64,000 bases of DNA from Brachycybe producta (GCA_036925085.1 JAUPFP010000048.1:1413001-1477000); one strand, 5' to 3'. Shown: positions 20,801 to 31,200, counted from the stretch's first letter. A program made the numbers and translations. The notes: generated by a model from the letters alone, not told the origin.

Positions 20801-23800
20801 CCAAGTTCCGGCCGTACCTGTTCCAGAAGCCCTTTACAATTGTAACGGATCACCACGCATTATGCTACATGAAAACTGCAGCACGTCTAGAAGGAAGACT
20901 TGGTCGCTGGCAGCTGCTAATGCAGGAGTACGACTACAAAATCATCTACAAGGAGGGGAAACTTCACATCGAAGCCGATTGCCTCTCAAGATATCCAGCA
21001 GGAGTGCCTGTTAACTGGAAGGCCATCCCAGAAGCGGAAGACCTAGATGACAGTGTGATCTTTAATGTAACCTTACAATGGGATTGGAAGGTGGAGCAAA
21101 AATTGGACCCAGAGATTTTGAAGATTCGTGAGGAGTTGCGTAGCCAACCAGAGTCACCTCTTCATAAGTTGTTTTGCGATTACGACAACAAGTTGTTCGC
21201 TTGTGTGTTTCACGGAAGTTCCGTACCCACACTCGTGAATGTGGTTCCAAAACATCTCATCCCAGAAGTAATGAGATTATGCCATGACGAGCCCGATGCT
21301 GGTCATGAGGGACAAACTAAGACCTGGAATAGAGCCAGGCAAAGATTTTATTGGAATAACATGAAGCACGACATATTCGAATATGTGCGATCATGTGAGA
21401 TTTGTCAATTACACAAGTTGGGTACGGAGAAACCTGAAGGGTTCCTTCAAGAAATGCCCATTGGAAAGCCTTGTGATTGCTGGGGAATGGATTTCATTGG
21501 ACCATTAGTACCGTCGGTTGGAGGAAACAAGCATATCTTGTTGGCAGTCGATTACGCCACTCGATATTGCGTTGCTAAAGCAGTGAAAAGCACAACCGCA
21601 CTAATCGTAATGAACTTCCTAGCAAAAGACGTAAAGAGAATCTTCGGGATACCAGAGAAACTCATTTCGGATCGAGGGACGCCGTTTGTTGCAAAGAACA
21701 CTCAAGAATTCTTGGAAATAAACAAGATAGAGCACGAAACAACAACTGCCTACCATCCGCAAAGTAATGGTCTCGCCGAAAGGACGAATAAAAGCATTAT
21801 TCAGACTATGAAAAAGTATCTGACTCCTGCGAAGAACCAGACTGATTGGGCAACGAAACTGGATGAAGTTTTGGAATCGTACAACTCATCTGTACATTCA
21901 TCCACAAAGTTTACGCCGTACAGACTCATGTTTGGGAGGGAGCCCAGAACTAAAGTAGACACCTTAGTTCCAGAACGACCAGTTATCGTGGATAACGAGG
22001 CAGGAAACCTCGTGGACGTTCGACAACAGGCGGAAGAACGCCAAGAAGAAGAACTAAGAACAGCCAGGGCGAACCTGAAAGCAGCACATGATCGTCGAAA
22101 GAAGTACTACGACCAAAGGCATAAGAAGCCTTACGAGTACCAAATCGGACAGAAAGTACTTGTACGAGACATGCGAATCAGGCCTGGACAGAACAAGAAG
22201 TTCTTAACGAAATGGAGACAGGGATATACGATTGTGTCGAAAGTATCGGACACCGTATACCGATTGAGTTACGAGAATCGAGCTGGAAGATTAGTGGAGG
22301 ACTCTGTAAACGTTGCAAACCTGAGACCACTATATGAGACTTACCAAAAGGACGGACCCAATGTTCCAACGACTGGAGACACCCTGGAGTCCATGGGTAA
22401 CTCATCGCCAGAAGAATCCGAATCGGAACCTGTAAAAGAAAAAGAAAGGACAGCGTTTGTCAAGAAGAAAAACTTACCTTCGCGTAAGAAGAGATGTTGT
22501 GGACACTGCAGATGCCAAAATGCTTGGATCGAATCTTCTGAGGATGAAGAAGAAATTGAGATAATTACGAAAGCAATCCGAAAGCATTCTGACCGTAACG
22601 TCGAAATTAGAAGAAAAATGGCAGCAGACGATAACCAGCAGCAATTCTCATACTTACCTGGCGAAGATGCGATGAAATTCACCAGAGAATATGGTAACAA
22701 GACGAATTTTACCATGGAAACCATTGGATTTGTTGAAGAAATCAGCGAAATTCCTGAAGAAACGATGAAAATCGACGAAAAAGATGTAAATTCGCCGATG
22801 GAATTTCAAATGGAGGTGAAAAACGCGGAAGTTATCGATGGAACGATAAAAATAAACAATAATATCGATGCTAGTGACGCCACAGAGGAAGATGGCATCT
22901 CAAATGAGGAAGTAAACAGGGAGCGGTCAATGACGCTACCCAGCAGGAAAGGAACACGTGGGCGGAGGGATACATTCAGTGAATTGTCAACTAGCCTCGC
23001 ACCACTATGGATCCGGGTCCTATTGTTTATCTTCTTCACGACTGACAGTTGTGCCCATGTGCTATACACATGTACCGGCACTATTTTTTGGTATCTTTAC
23101 CATTTTGGAAGCTTTCTTCTCGATAACGGCCATTTTTTGGGTACTTATCGGTTTCTTCTAAAAAATTGTTTGGAATACTTCATCGAAACAACGGAAAAGT
23201 TTATTTTATTGGTGAAAAATTTCGGAAGTTTTATTTCGTTTGTGCAAAACTTCAACGAAAAGAATAAGGGAAAATCTAAAGATGGATCGGAAGAGGTAAG
23301 AAGGAGCCAAGAAAAGCATGTGAATTTCGGGCTCCGAGATCCAAACACTTGTTCTTTGTCTTTCTCAAAAAGGAGTACGACTATGCAGTCGCCGTTAGCA
23401 AATCTCTACGAAGAAGTGACCACTACCAGGCAGGGTTGGGGTCACGGTGTCCGTGGGCCCACCTTGCAGGGTCGTGCCCACAAAAGAGGACGATACTTCG
23501 ATCAGCGAGAAGAGGCTAGACCGAGTTCCATCGTACCAATACCAGGCGGATCCAAACTAATCTTCGATGCTGCAGCGGTGGCATTAGAAAAAGAGATCGC
23601 CGATGGATTGTGGACCTGCGAAGCCGCACCCAAAATGACAAAGCGCCAAGAGGCCGAACAGAAGGCCAAGATTTTGCCAGGAGTCATTGGGGCTGGGCAG
23701 CCTAATTTCTTTAACGCCATCAAGCCCGGAGAGTTTGCTCCCGGAGGCGCAGAACCAAGAAAATGGGGCAAAGAAAGTGATCCGAACGACACCAGCGAGT

Positions 23801-25512
23801 GGACCCCTGCAGATTGGGAGCGCCACAGTCGTCGGAACCGACCTCCAGTACCGCACCGAAGCGTCAACGAAATCTGGAACGAAAAAGGCGAATACGTCCG
23901 CAAGAGTGCCGCCCTGAAACAGGCAGAAAAAGCCTACATGGAGCTGGTAGAGCCAGCAGCAGCAAAAGTGAAGGTAGCCGTGCCGTCACTAAAACGACCA
24001 GTGCCACTCACCAGCCCACCTGCCGCAGAAGTCGCTCCCGTCAAGGTTTCGGAGCGAAAGAAGAACAAGCCGAGTAAGAGGCATCGGGATGCCAAGCGAC
24101 GCCGTGAGGAAGGGCCCACGGAGTCCGCTGTGGCCCACCTCAAGAAGCGACAAGTGATGGATCATCCGATCGACGGACCAATCGTGACCATCCAGAGTAA
24201 AACGGAGTCAAACCAACACGAGGAGGACAATGATGTTCTCTACATTGACGAAGAGAACATGGACCTCGACTCCGAAACCATCATGGTCATTGAGACAGCC
24301 AAGACCTTTTCGGTATTGAAAACCAACGCTCCAGAAGTCCCCAAGACGGCCGAGAATCCGAGGGACCTGTACAACGCTCAACTTAAACACTTGATCGATC
24401 TGGCCGTTGCATATCACCAAGTGGGGCTGTCCTTGACAAACAATGTCTACGAGACGAACGATGGTGAGAGAATTCTGTTGTATGATAGTCGTATCACGGA
24501 GTACGAAGGGACGACCCCTCCGAAGGACATCGGCAACTCAGGCCTCCCAGAAGACCTGTTGATCCGCGGAGTTCGGCGTTGGAGGCAGCCAAGGCCTCTC
24601 GTCGAACAAAACCGGCCCAGCAGAGGCCTGAGGACCCTTTTGAGAACGGAGATAAAAAGTTTCTTCCACAAAGCTCCGGGAGACAGTCTTACACTTCGGG
24701 ACATTTGCCCACGGACGGAAGGGCATCTATACAAGGATGATGTCGTCATCCACAGCGAAACGGAAGCCGCCAGGAGCAAAGTGGAAGCTCCTGGGTGTCC
24801 TAGGGCTTCCACGACGCTTCCCGAAGCAACAGAAGCTGTCGGGATCGAAACCAAGGCCAAGAACGAGTCGGCCAAGGCTATGGGTGCTGTACCCAAACGA
24901 AGGCCAGTAAAGGAACGTCTGGGATTGCCATTGAGGGCTCCCACGGTCTCCTTGGAGGTCCCTGATGGCAAGCCCATCACGAAACCACACCGAAGCACCC
25001 GGGAGGATGAGACGATCCTCAATAATTTGTTTGTGCAATGGCAGCGTAAACGAACGCCACGCCGCCATCTGTATCTGGGGCTCTTTGAGAGTAACGAGAC
25101 CCCACCGAAGAATCCACTTCCCGCCGATACAGAGGTTTTCATCATTGCACTAGTCGTCCGGGCCCGCTCACTAATCTTGATTGTCGACAATCAACTCAGA
25201 AAAACTACCGTGCATTATTACAATGATGTCTTTCACCTGGAGGAGAATGATAACGAGATTCGACGATGGATGACACAGTTCTTCCGATGGGACCGAAGTC
25301 GCCCCATCCGCATCGTTCGGAATCCAGTTCGCCAACCTTCTCTCCATGATGATCGACCGTACCTGCTATTCGATGAGGCCACCAGCCAGGCAGAAGGTCG
25401 CCGAAGTCATCGCTACTACAAGGGATCGGCTGAAGCCGCCGAGTTCCTCGAAATGGAACTGCGTCGAGGACCAGAGAGCCCTGCGATTGGATGGGCCGAC
25501 CAGACGTATTAG
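17818..25512 (+). CDS. Element A Pol: protease, RT, RNase H, integrase and long C-terminal extension
   Basis: Pol copies the RNA into DNA and integrates it. It is read by -1 frameshift from gag. Residues below count from codon 17827. Residues 1-310 are a Lys-rich leader with in-frame tandem repeats and a CCRK motif. The aspartic protease has DSG at 329-331 and LLGRDLG near 397. RT carries YLDD at 791-794. RNase H shows TDACGYG (D940), E983, D1008 and D1051. Integrase has an H1153/H1160/C1190/C1193 zinc finger and a D1222, D1282, E1318 triad (D-59-D-35-E). A GPY/F-like module ends near 1500. Then come about 1060 residues with no stop: an acidic/Cys-rich part (CCGHCRC near 1557), a hydrophobic T-rich stretch (about 1723-1790), basic and disordered segments, and a compact domain near 2395-2561 that element B also seems to have. 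Catalytic residues are intact. Confidence 0.92.
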   Translation, partial: LERVAVKRGLPPFKNGKPSGKRQNRNETAIANSQNIVDKALLGGNRGVSEATNVTKTRRNAGAPKRPCDLDTQGLPEQSSELLVGISNVTTTRPKAGAPKRPCDLDTQGLPEQSSELLVGITNGKRQRNSRKNKKLRKDTGRRGEIIEEIFPEPIIWSPTKAMVVYANSLEEAKRIVEAMETGVNQDRIEGETQQNSAVPVGIEGRTQQNSAACIPGISNVAQEIPQDVTSNVIASGKAETDAKKSKKAIVNAAIGRGDDTSRIPANSEVIESVEVGDLLRSRACCRKSVEITVDSLLTSCELIEVGDTTPDESVAKITIQVDGTPVRFLADSGTGFTILSGTMAKEYGLRYGPIRNAPALGAVGGVPIKVLGQLWPTFELNGKQVTARMLIIDGKREALLGRDLGAAFDLIISMKTSKIYFANEMFYEGTRELLKKGSARSSLPWNFFKELKEEGCAQNSHLDNSYAIKAREESCVKAQGRITLNPGQALNLKVAAGRIIEENEVLMIETNDSLFNRKGIVVASSVLQGNGTSQLEVQLLNTTLESVGIGDRETIGHFELLEELEEEQACKVSEEENFRDIGEAPVDFEREIQLGPELTDDQREELTILLKEFQPIFAFSSKDLGATNLTKHKIETGDNLPVRDTLRRCGPGERIVIDETLEEMKKSGVVRPSKSPYASPIVLVKKKDGSYRFCVDYRKLNAITKADTYPLPRIDDALDSMRGACYFATLDMKSGYWQFEMEESDIEKTAFTSHRGLFEFVRMPFGLRNAPATMQRALDILLAGHKWETCLVYLDDIVVFGRTFEEFLERLRTILDLLRTANLKLHPVKCFFGFQEVKYLGHLISPDGIRPDPDKVVAIKNFPVPDNVTAIRSFLGLAGYYRKHVPGFANIAKPMSDLTGKDIPFEWSVDCENAFRTLKNMLSKSPLVAVYDPKAAIFMHTDACGYGIGAMLYQKSEDKRRKEIIGSVSRVLRDAEKNYSTTDKECLAVIYGVTKFRPYLFQKPFTIVTDHHALCYMKTAARLEGRLGRWQLLMQEYDYKIIYKEGKLHIEADCLSRYPAGVPVNWKAIPEAEDLDDSVIFNVTLQWDWKVEQKLDPEILKIREELRSQPESPLHKLFCDYDNKLFACVFHGSSVPTLVNVVPKHLIPEVMRLCHDEPDAGHEGQTKTWNRARQRFYWNNMKHDIFEYVRSCEICQLHKLGTEKPEGFLQEMPIGKPCDCWGMDFIGPLVPSVGGNKHILLAVDYATRYCVAKAVKSTTALIVMNFLAKDVKRIFGIPEKLISDRGTPFVAKNTQEFLEINKIEHETTTAYHPQSNGLAERTNKSIIQTMKKYLTPAKNQTDWATKLDEVLESYNSSVHSSTKFTPYRLMFGREPRTKVDTLVPERPVIVDNEAGNLVDVRQQAEERQEEELRTARANLKAAHDRRKKYYDQRHKKPYEYQIGQKVLVRDMRIRPGQNKKFLTKWRQGYTIVSKVSDTVYRLSYENRAGRLVEDSVNVANLRPLYETYQKDGPNVPTTGDTLESMGNSSPEESESEPVKEKERTAFVKKKNLPSRKKRCCGHCRCQNAWIESSEDEEEIEIITKAIRKHSDRNVEIRRKMAADDNQQQFSYLPGEDAMKFTREYGNKTNFTMETIGFVEEISEIPEETMKIDEKDVNSPMEFQMEVKNAEVIDGTIKINNNIDASDATEEDGISNEEVNRERSMTLPSRKGTRGRRDTFSELSTSLAPLWIRVLLFIFFTTDSCAHVLYTCTGTIFWYLYHFGSFLLDNGHFLGTYRFLLKNCLEYFIETTEKFILLVKNFGSFISFVQNFNEKNKGKSKDGSEEVRRSQEKHVNFGLRDPNTCSLSFSKRSTTMQSPLANLYEEVTTTRQGWGHGVRGPTLQGRAHKRGRYFDQREEARPSSIVPIPGGSKLIFDAAAVALEKEIADGLWTCEAAPKMTKRQEAEQKAKILPGVIGAGQPNFFNAIKPGEFAPGGAEPRKWGKESDPNDTSEWTPADWERHSRRNRPPVPHRSVNEIWNEKGEYVRKSAALKQAEKAYMELVEPAAAKVKVAVPSLKRPVPLTSPPAAEVAPVKVSERKKNKPSKRHRDAKRRREEGPTESAVAHLKKRQVMDHPIDGPIVTIQSKTESNQHEEDNDVLYIDEENMDLDSETIMVIETAKTFSVLKTNAPEVPKTAENPRDLYNAQLKHLIDLAVAYHQVGLSLTNNVYETNDGERILLYDSRITEYEGTTPPKDIGNSGLPEDLLIRGVRRWRQPRPLVEQNRPSRGLRTLLRTEIKSFFHKAPGDSLTLRDICPRTEGHLYKDDVVIHSETEAARSKVEAPGCPRASTTLPEATEAVGIETKAKNESAKAMGAVPKRRPVKERLGLPLRAPTVSLEVPDGKPITKPHRSTREDETILNNLFVQWQRKRTPRRHLYLGLFESNETPPKNPLPADTEVFIIALVVRARSLILIVDNQLRKTTVHYYNDVFHLEENDNEIRRWMTQFFRWDRSRPIRIVRNPVRQPSLHDDRPYLLFDEATSQAEGRRSHRYYKGSAEAAEFLEMELRRGPESPAIGWADQTY
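17990..18195 (+). repeat. 105-bp in-frame tandem duplication in pol leader
   Basis: GGAGCACCGAAGAGACCATG starts at 18001 and again at 18106, giving two nearly identical 35-residue units (GAPKRPCDLDTQGLPEQSSE). They lie before the protease. The high identity points to a recent duplication in a tolerant spacer. Confidence 0.85.
18380..18456 (+). repeat. 42-bp in-frame tandem repeat in pol leader
   Basis: ATTGAGGGA with ACCCAACAGAATTCTGCGG occurs twice, 42 bp apart (IEG-TQQNSA in protein). It is another short duplication in the segment between the frameshift site and the protease. Confidence 0.75.
22342..25512 (+). other. Unexplained C-terminal extension of Pol (ORF3-like region)
   Basis: This ~1057-residue tail follows the integrase in frame, in the place where some Gypsy elements carry env. 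There is no signal peptide at a plausible start and no convincing surface-transmembrane architecture. The one hydrophobic stretch (around 22996-23190) coincides with a local T-rich composition change. Directly after it a pyrimidine-rich tract ending CTCAAAAAG (about 23349-23373) precedes an in-frame ATG at 23383 (Met1853, MQSPLANLYEEV). A spliced RNA could therefore express the last 709 residues alone. The last ~165 residues (about 25009-25512) resemble the third ORF of element B. I do not know its function. Confidence 0.6.
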
Positions 25513-25930
25513 CATGGCCGGGGTCGTAATATTGCTTTGTTTTGATTGTTTGTTTTTGTAGTATTTTAAGTATTATATTTATACTTTTTGTATTTTGTAT
25601 TTTGAATGCACGTTCGCATTTATTTTTATAGACCGTTGTCTAGAATTTTTCGTAGTTTTTAAGGCAGTTGCCTGCGTTTTTATAGAAGTTTTTATATTAG
25701 GGGATTGTCCCTTTTGTAATTTGATAGGCTTTCGCCTATTTGTCAATTTTTAGAATTGTTTCTAATTCCAAGCGGGAATTTTAAAATAGCGAGATGCTAT
25801 TAGTATCACGAGTTGTGATTTTTAAATTTTATCATCCAACGGGATTATAATTTTTATCGTATAGATTTTCATACCAACGGGTATTTTCAATAGTTAACTT
25901 TTTGAGAGTACAGGGACGTACTCTTAAACT
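25513..25930 (+). other. Element A 3' untranslated region
   Basis: AT-rich, 430 bp, with no ORF. It contains many degenerate TTTTTATAG / TTTAGAATT motifs and short imperfect inverted repeats such as AAGCGGGAATTTT. It ends in the polypurine tract. Confidence 0.7.
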
Positions 25931-25940
25931 AGTTGGGGGG
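25931..25940 (+). other. Polypurine tract of element A
   Basis: AGTTGGGGGG abuts the 3' LTR (TGTAAC). Element B has AGTTGGAGGG in the equivalent place. The tract primes plus-strand DNA synthesis. Confidence 0.75.
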
Positions 25941-26787
25941 TGTAACGAATTCACCGTTTGGAATTCGTCCGTTTTTGTAAACACCCTGTAATCAAGTTAT
26001 ATCGATGAAAGGTTCTCACCTCATGCTTGGGGGTGGCCGGGAGGTCATTACGACGATGACTCCCTGCCCTCCAAGATGAGAAGAATAGCCCAAAAGTACT
26101 ACATCGATGGTTAATAGGATAGATCCTAGAAGAACCATCGATGCAGAACTTTTGGACGTGAGAATCTTTACAAATTGTTAATAGGAGGATGATCGTACAT
26201 CCTTCTGTATTGTTATAATTTATACATCTTATAGATGTTTTCGTTTCTTGTTAAGTGATAGTTCACTTCTAGGTCCGAGTGTGTCCAAGAGACTTGGACA
26301 CACCTGGAGCCTTTGTTATCATAATCAGATGTTTGTATTGTATTTTGAGTATAAATACAAGAGGTTGTAGATTGAGAGGACAGATCGGATAGATCAGGCA
26401 GATCGGACAGACCGTCTTTATGCTTAAGACCGATGCGATATCTCTCAATCTACAGGACTCTCTGTTTATTGAATAAAAGAGCATTTTCATCATACGAATT
26501 CAATGTGTGGACTCAGTCATTTTATGGGAGTGGGACTTAGGATTATAGCCGCCACGTAGCCGATGTTTCCACCGGACAACGAAGTCTCCAGCAGCCGAGT
26601 GTAAGACGACATCTCTACAATATTCTCTACCACAGGTCTCCTGAGGTACCGACCCTTGTGTCCCTGGTGGTTAAGTAGCAACACAGGAGCCAATAGACCG
26701 AAAGACTTAATCATCAACATCCATTCGACACTTCTAGATGGCTAGTAGAGATCTCTCTACTAACCCTACGGAAACGGGGATGTTACA
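25941..26787 (+). repeat. 3' LTR of element A
   Basis: 847 bp, apparently identical to 15330-16176. It carries the AATAAA signal at 26472-26477 that would end the genomic transcript, and a second copy of the gag start codons at 26738 and 26780. Confidence 0.95.
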
Positions 26788-26791
26788 GTAC
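26788..26791. repeat. Target-site duplication of element A, right
   Basis: GTAC, matching 15326-15329. Confidence 0.8.
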
Positions 26792-28132
26792 ATTATAGTT
26801 TTTTATGAGTTTTGCTTTGAGGCATCAAATATGCATTCATAAATATACAAGAGCCTCGGCTTTTCTCTATTGTAGCTTTCTTTTTTACATTAACAGTGAT
26901 TCGTCTGGAAAATTACGTGTCTGAAAAGATGGAAGACTCAGAAAGTAGAGTTTTGGTTGTTTCACATTGTATTTATGGTTGATACATAAATTGTATTTGC
27001 AAGTAAAGTAAAGAAGTGCAATGGCCCTTGGGATCTGAAAGCTACAGAAAGAAAGAGGAATTTCTATTCAGTGTGTGGGATAGAAGAGAGAGAGAGAGAG
27101 TTTGTGGCTTTAAAAGTTAAAAAATGCGGAAAACCATTGCATTCTTACATTATTCAATAGAAAATCTAATGCTTTTGTCATTGTATGGCACCTTAAAGGG
27201 ACATTCACACTATGCAACAACTTGTTGTGATGCAAAGTTCAGTGTTGCGCAACATTATTTGTAACGTGCTGTTCTAGTTTACATGATATCACAACGTTTA
27301 TATTTTTATCTGCAATATGTAATGTAAAAAAAATGGAACAAATATTTTTGTGAATAGTAAGTCGTGTAATACTATTTTCACACTGGTGATCGCAATTTAT
27401 TGCTGGTATCATATCAGTAAACTGTTGTGATCGCCGCCTTATGCATATGTTTTTGCAACCAATAAGAAAGAAACGTCAGATGGGGTGTGTGACTACAGTA
27501 CTGCTGGTTGGCTATTGATACAACAAAAACACCCAAAATTGTTTGCTAGTTAGCTGCTTAAGACTGCAAAGTAGTTCTGTGCAATAATTTCTTAAATAGT
27601 GCTACACCAGCTTGAGACATCTTATTGGGGCATAATGAAAATGGAGTTGTAATATTTTTATTTCGCTGTCCTTGATAAAACACGATGTTAGCTTTATAAT
27701 GTTGTTCTTAGATTTGCCACAAGGTGATCTTAATTTCCATTAATCTTGAGCTAAATAACTAATGGTACCGTACTGCTATAACTCTAACTAAAATAGAAAT
27801 CATCATCGTAATGGTCATTTAGATGGTGTATTTTTAGTGCAACAACGCATACAGTGCATCATGCAGCAACACATGTTAAAATATGCAAGAAAAGGCACAC
27901 AGTTTAGCTCTTGACCTCTGCTTGTTCACACTGTGTTAGGAGGAACCGCATAACCCCTGCTCACAAATTTGAAGCAAACAATGAAATATCAATTTCATAC
28001 AATTAAATATTTTTCTTACAGTGTAGTGGAGTGCGAGCTGTTGTAAGGAGATTTTATGCGTCACTCTTGATTCGTCTTATACAAAAATACGTGTGGTTTA
28101 AAACGAGACTTTACGAATAGACTCATTACGCC
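26792..28132. other. AT-rich noncoding stretch
   Basis: No gene was recognised. The stretch 27195-27290 contains several CAACAAC/GTTGTTG and TGCGCAAC motifs, which recur near 27840-27880 and 28820-28850 in either orientation. They hint at an old DNA transposon whose ends I could not fix. Confidence 0.45.
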
Positions 28133-28270
28133 CCTGAAATACGGCTATCACTGCATACATAAAATTAGTCCCTGAAATGAGGCAATCACTGCAAACATGA
28201 ATTTAATCCCTGAAATGAGGCAATCACTGCAAACATGAATTTAGTCCCTGAAATGAGGCAATCACTGTTA
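28133..28270. repeat. 38-bp tandem repeat
   Basis: CCTGAAATGAGGCAATCACT starts at 28133, 28171, 28209 and 28247, an exact 38-bp period. The first unit is more diverged and the last is partial. Confidence 0.85.
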
Positions 28271-31200
28271 ACGTATAGAAAAAAATTGTTGATTCCATTC
28301 ATCCATTGCACTACGTTGCACGCGCTTTTATAGTTCTCTCAAAGAAGAAACTTGTGACGTCATAGATGTTGAAAATAAAATAGATTTGTGTTATTTTGTC
28401 TCATATAAAATTGATAATGACAAACTAATACAAGAACTCTTTTGTTTGAAACTCTAAAACGTCTGCTGTCATTCGTTTTCTGTCAGAGTAAATGACAAAA
28501 TCTTAAGTTTTCGTTAACCTCTACGACATCACAAGCTTCATCTTATGGTGACAGGCCATTATTTCTATCTAAAGTTGATTCCCATTCTTAAATTAATTTT
28601 TGTCTGATATTGAGACCTTGAAATACATTTAAAAAATTATAAATGAACCACTTTATAATGTAAAATGTTTTGAGAGTTTTTGATTTTGTGGTTCGGAGTG
28701 TTCGTATCGCTTTTTATGAAAAAAAAATATTAATGACATTATACATAAATCTAACTATACTCTTAACTATATAATTTTCTGATTTTGGAAAGAAGATTTT
28801 ACTTATGGCCACTTTATTTAATGCAACAAAACATGTTGCGGCAGCATTCACACACTTAAAAGTACTGATAGCTCAATATTTCTACAAAGGTGCCTCAAAT
28901 AGTACTTTAAGCCTATTAGGTTGATTGATTTTTGTAATTATGACATGCACTGTTGTGTTATAATCCTAACGAAACATTAATATGACAGCATTCATAGCGT
29001 TGTTATCGTAGTGCTATTTACTGGATTTATTAATTTTTGAGCCGTAATTTTAGCTAGTGGGCTTTATATTATTATTATATTTATTTGGGCTTATAAATAC
29101 ATAGAGGTTTGTTGTATTTATTATAGTTTGCGAAATGAACCTTTGTTAGGTTTTAAGTCCTTTTTAGATTGCTAGAAAACAACTGAAAATGATTTTTGAT
29201 CTCAAAGATTATATATATATATATATGTGTTTGTAAATATATGTATAAGGCTAGTTTTATTGTGTACTGAACTTTAACAACAAAAAATTCTAAACACCAT
29301 TTAAATGTAGTTTTATGCATCACTTAATTGAATGATGATGATTTTCAAAATATTTATCAGCCTTGTTAGTCATGTATATCACATTAGTTTTCATTCTAAT
29401 GGGAAGATTGAGATGAGTTGGATTTTTGTTTTGTATATGTTTAATTGGGGTTGCAGTCAGGTTCATCATTAAAGTTTATATACATTATTATCTGTATAGG
29501 AAAAAGACTGAATAAAGCAATAATGCAAAAATCCAGCAATGAACTTAATGGTCACTAGGCCATGGTCATCCGAATACACTTCAAATGACATCGTTGCTAT
29601 CTATTAATTTAGCTTTATTAGAGTTGCTGCAGGATTTGTATTCTCTTATTAAGTCTTCTCTGCAGTTGGTCTTTCCTTTCTAGTTGGCCTTTTTTTTTTG
29701 CTTATTTGCTGCAAACTTTTCTCGAAATTGCATTCTATATACAACTGTACTGAACATGTATATATGCGTGGTTTTTTTTTTTCCTTTCCTTTTTCTTCTG
29801 CTTTCTAGGTTTTTCTTTGTTTCCACATTTGTGTGTCTTAATGGACAAGATTACTAAAGGAAATAATGTGAGTGCCTTATCAGAATATCCCACAGAACAC
29901 TTGAGAAAGAGACCAAAGAATGTATGTGTATATACAGTATGTATGACTATGTATGTATGTATGTTGTTCCTGTAGTCTTGTTGTTTTCTCTTTCTCAGTC
30001 TCTGTATCTCTCTTACTACTCACACAAGACTCTCAGAGTCGTTATCTATTGGACTCTTGTAAGTCAAAGGGTGTGCACATGTTTGAAAATGATAACAGCT
30101 TTTGGGGAGGAGGGATGAAGGAGGCTACATACATACTACAGACAGCATCATACTCATCGATCACATAACATGTATATTGGATACGTACATATATATATAT
30201 ATACATACACAGAAACAGAGAGCGAGAGCTAAAGATATACGGTTTTCTTTGTTGTTGAATAGAGAACACAAGAATAAGAAGAGGCAACTTTGTACGAATA
30301 AAATTTTTCTTCTCTCTTTCTTTCTCTCTTGTAGTCTCTTCTTGTATGTAACACGATTCAACATTCTTTTGACCAGAAAAATGGTTCTTTAGGTTTAGTT
30401 GTATCACGAGATATAAAAGCAACATTTATATGAAAGATGTTCTTACATGTACATATATTGTAGTGACCTACAATAATAAAAAAAAACTACAAAAGATAGA
30501 ACGATTTCCTATTTTTTTTTTGTATCACAAAAAAAAAGTTTTGTCTAAAAACATGAATGCAGTTGTTTGTGGGTTTGAAAACTAGACTTTTTTTGTATCA
30601 AAAGATTCCAGATTTTTTGTTGTTTGAAAGAGTACAAAAAACAAGAAACATTCGTCATTTGTTTAACCCGTTTTTTTGGGTTTTGTCATTGTTTTGGAAA
30701 ATAGTAAAAATCGTTGAGAATGTAACTGGGCTTATATCAATAATTCTGCCAGTGTGTGAACCTAACCCTTTAGGGTTTTTTTTACTCTTGTAGATCTTCA
30801 CTTCTAAAAGAAAACTCTTGCACATTGATGCAATTGGTGATGATGACAGCTTAAGTTTCTTTACACACTTGAGATAAATGGTGTGTCTTATTAGAAGTTC
30901 AGGAGTTTTTTTTTCGTCTTCTAAGGGCTAACGAGGATTGAGTTTGAAATAGAGGTATATGTAGAGTTGTGTAATGGCAAACAGTATAAAACTGTATGAG
31001 TGCAGGCAGTATGTTAGTGGTTTGATATCGATGTGGTCAGTTCTATCTTCTTCTTTCTCTCCTTTTCTCTTCTCATCTTAGAGCGCATCACTGACCCCTC
31101 AGATCTTCCTTATAGAACTATACTGTATAGCAATGAACTGAGTGGATATATAAGGGCTAAAGTATTCCAAGCGAATACACTTTCGAGTACTCATCAGTCA

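Larger units (their letters stand above)
15330..26787 (+). mobile_element. Element A: intact Gypsy-type LTR retrotransposon
   Basis: This 11.46-kb element has two 847-bp LTRs with perfect 6-bp terminal inverts (TGTAAC...GTTACA), a GTAC target duplication, a primer-binding site, gag, a -1 frameshift site, a very long pol and a polypurine tract. I saw no mismatch when reading the two LTRs side by side, which suggests recent insertion. The order protease-RT-RNase H-integrase is that of the Gypsy/Ty3 (Metaviridae-like) group. It is longer than most of that group because of a ~1050-residue C-terminal extension of Pol. Both main reading frames are open, so the copy could be active. It runs antisense to the Ig exon at 3760-4083. 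Confidence 0.95.

Noticed and set aside
22996-23190. Envelope transmembrane protein in element A
   Set aside because: There is a single hydrophobic run, with no signal peptide, no Cys/glycosylation pattern and a local T-rich composition. An env assignment is not supported.
23502-25190. Long minus-strand ORFs (up to 247 residues) opposite pol
   Set aside because: They are shadows of the pol coding frame with no domain of their own.
25140-25280. Ulp1/C48-type cysteine protease fold in the tail of element A
   Set aside because: The run LILIVDNQLRKTTVHYYND recalls the His-Asp region of such proteases, but the catalytic His-Trp pair is missing and no Cys box was found. It was kept only as a hint for structure prediction.
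31150-31200. CTGATGA followed by GAAA on the minus strand as another hammerhead
   Set aside because: Stem II does not pair beyond one base and the sequences that should form stem I are not complementary, so it is probably chance.
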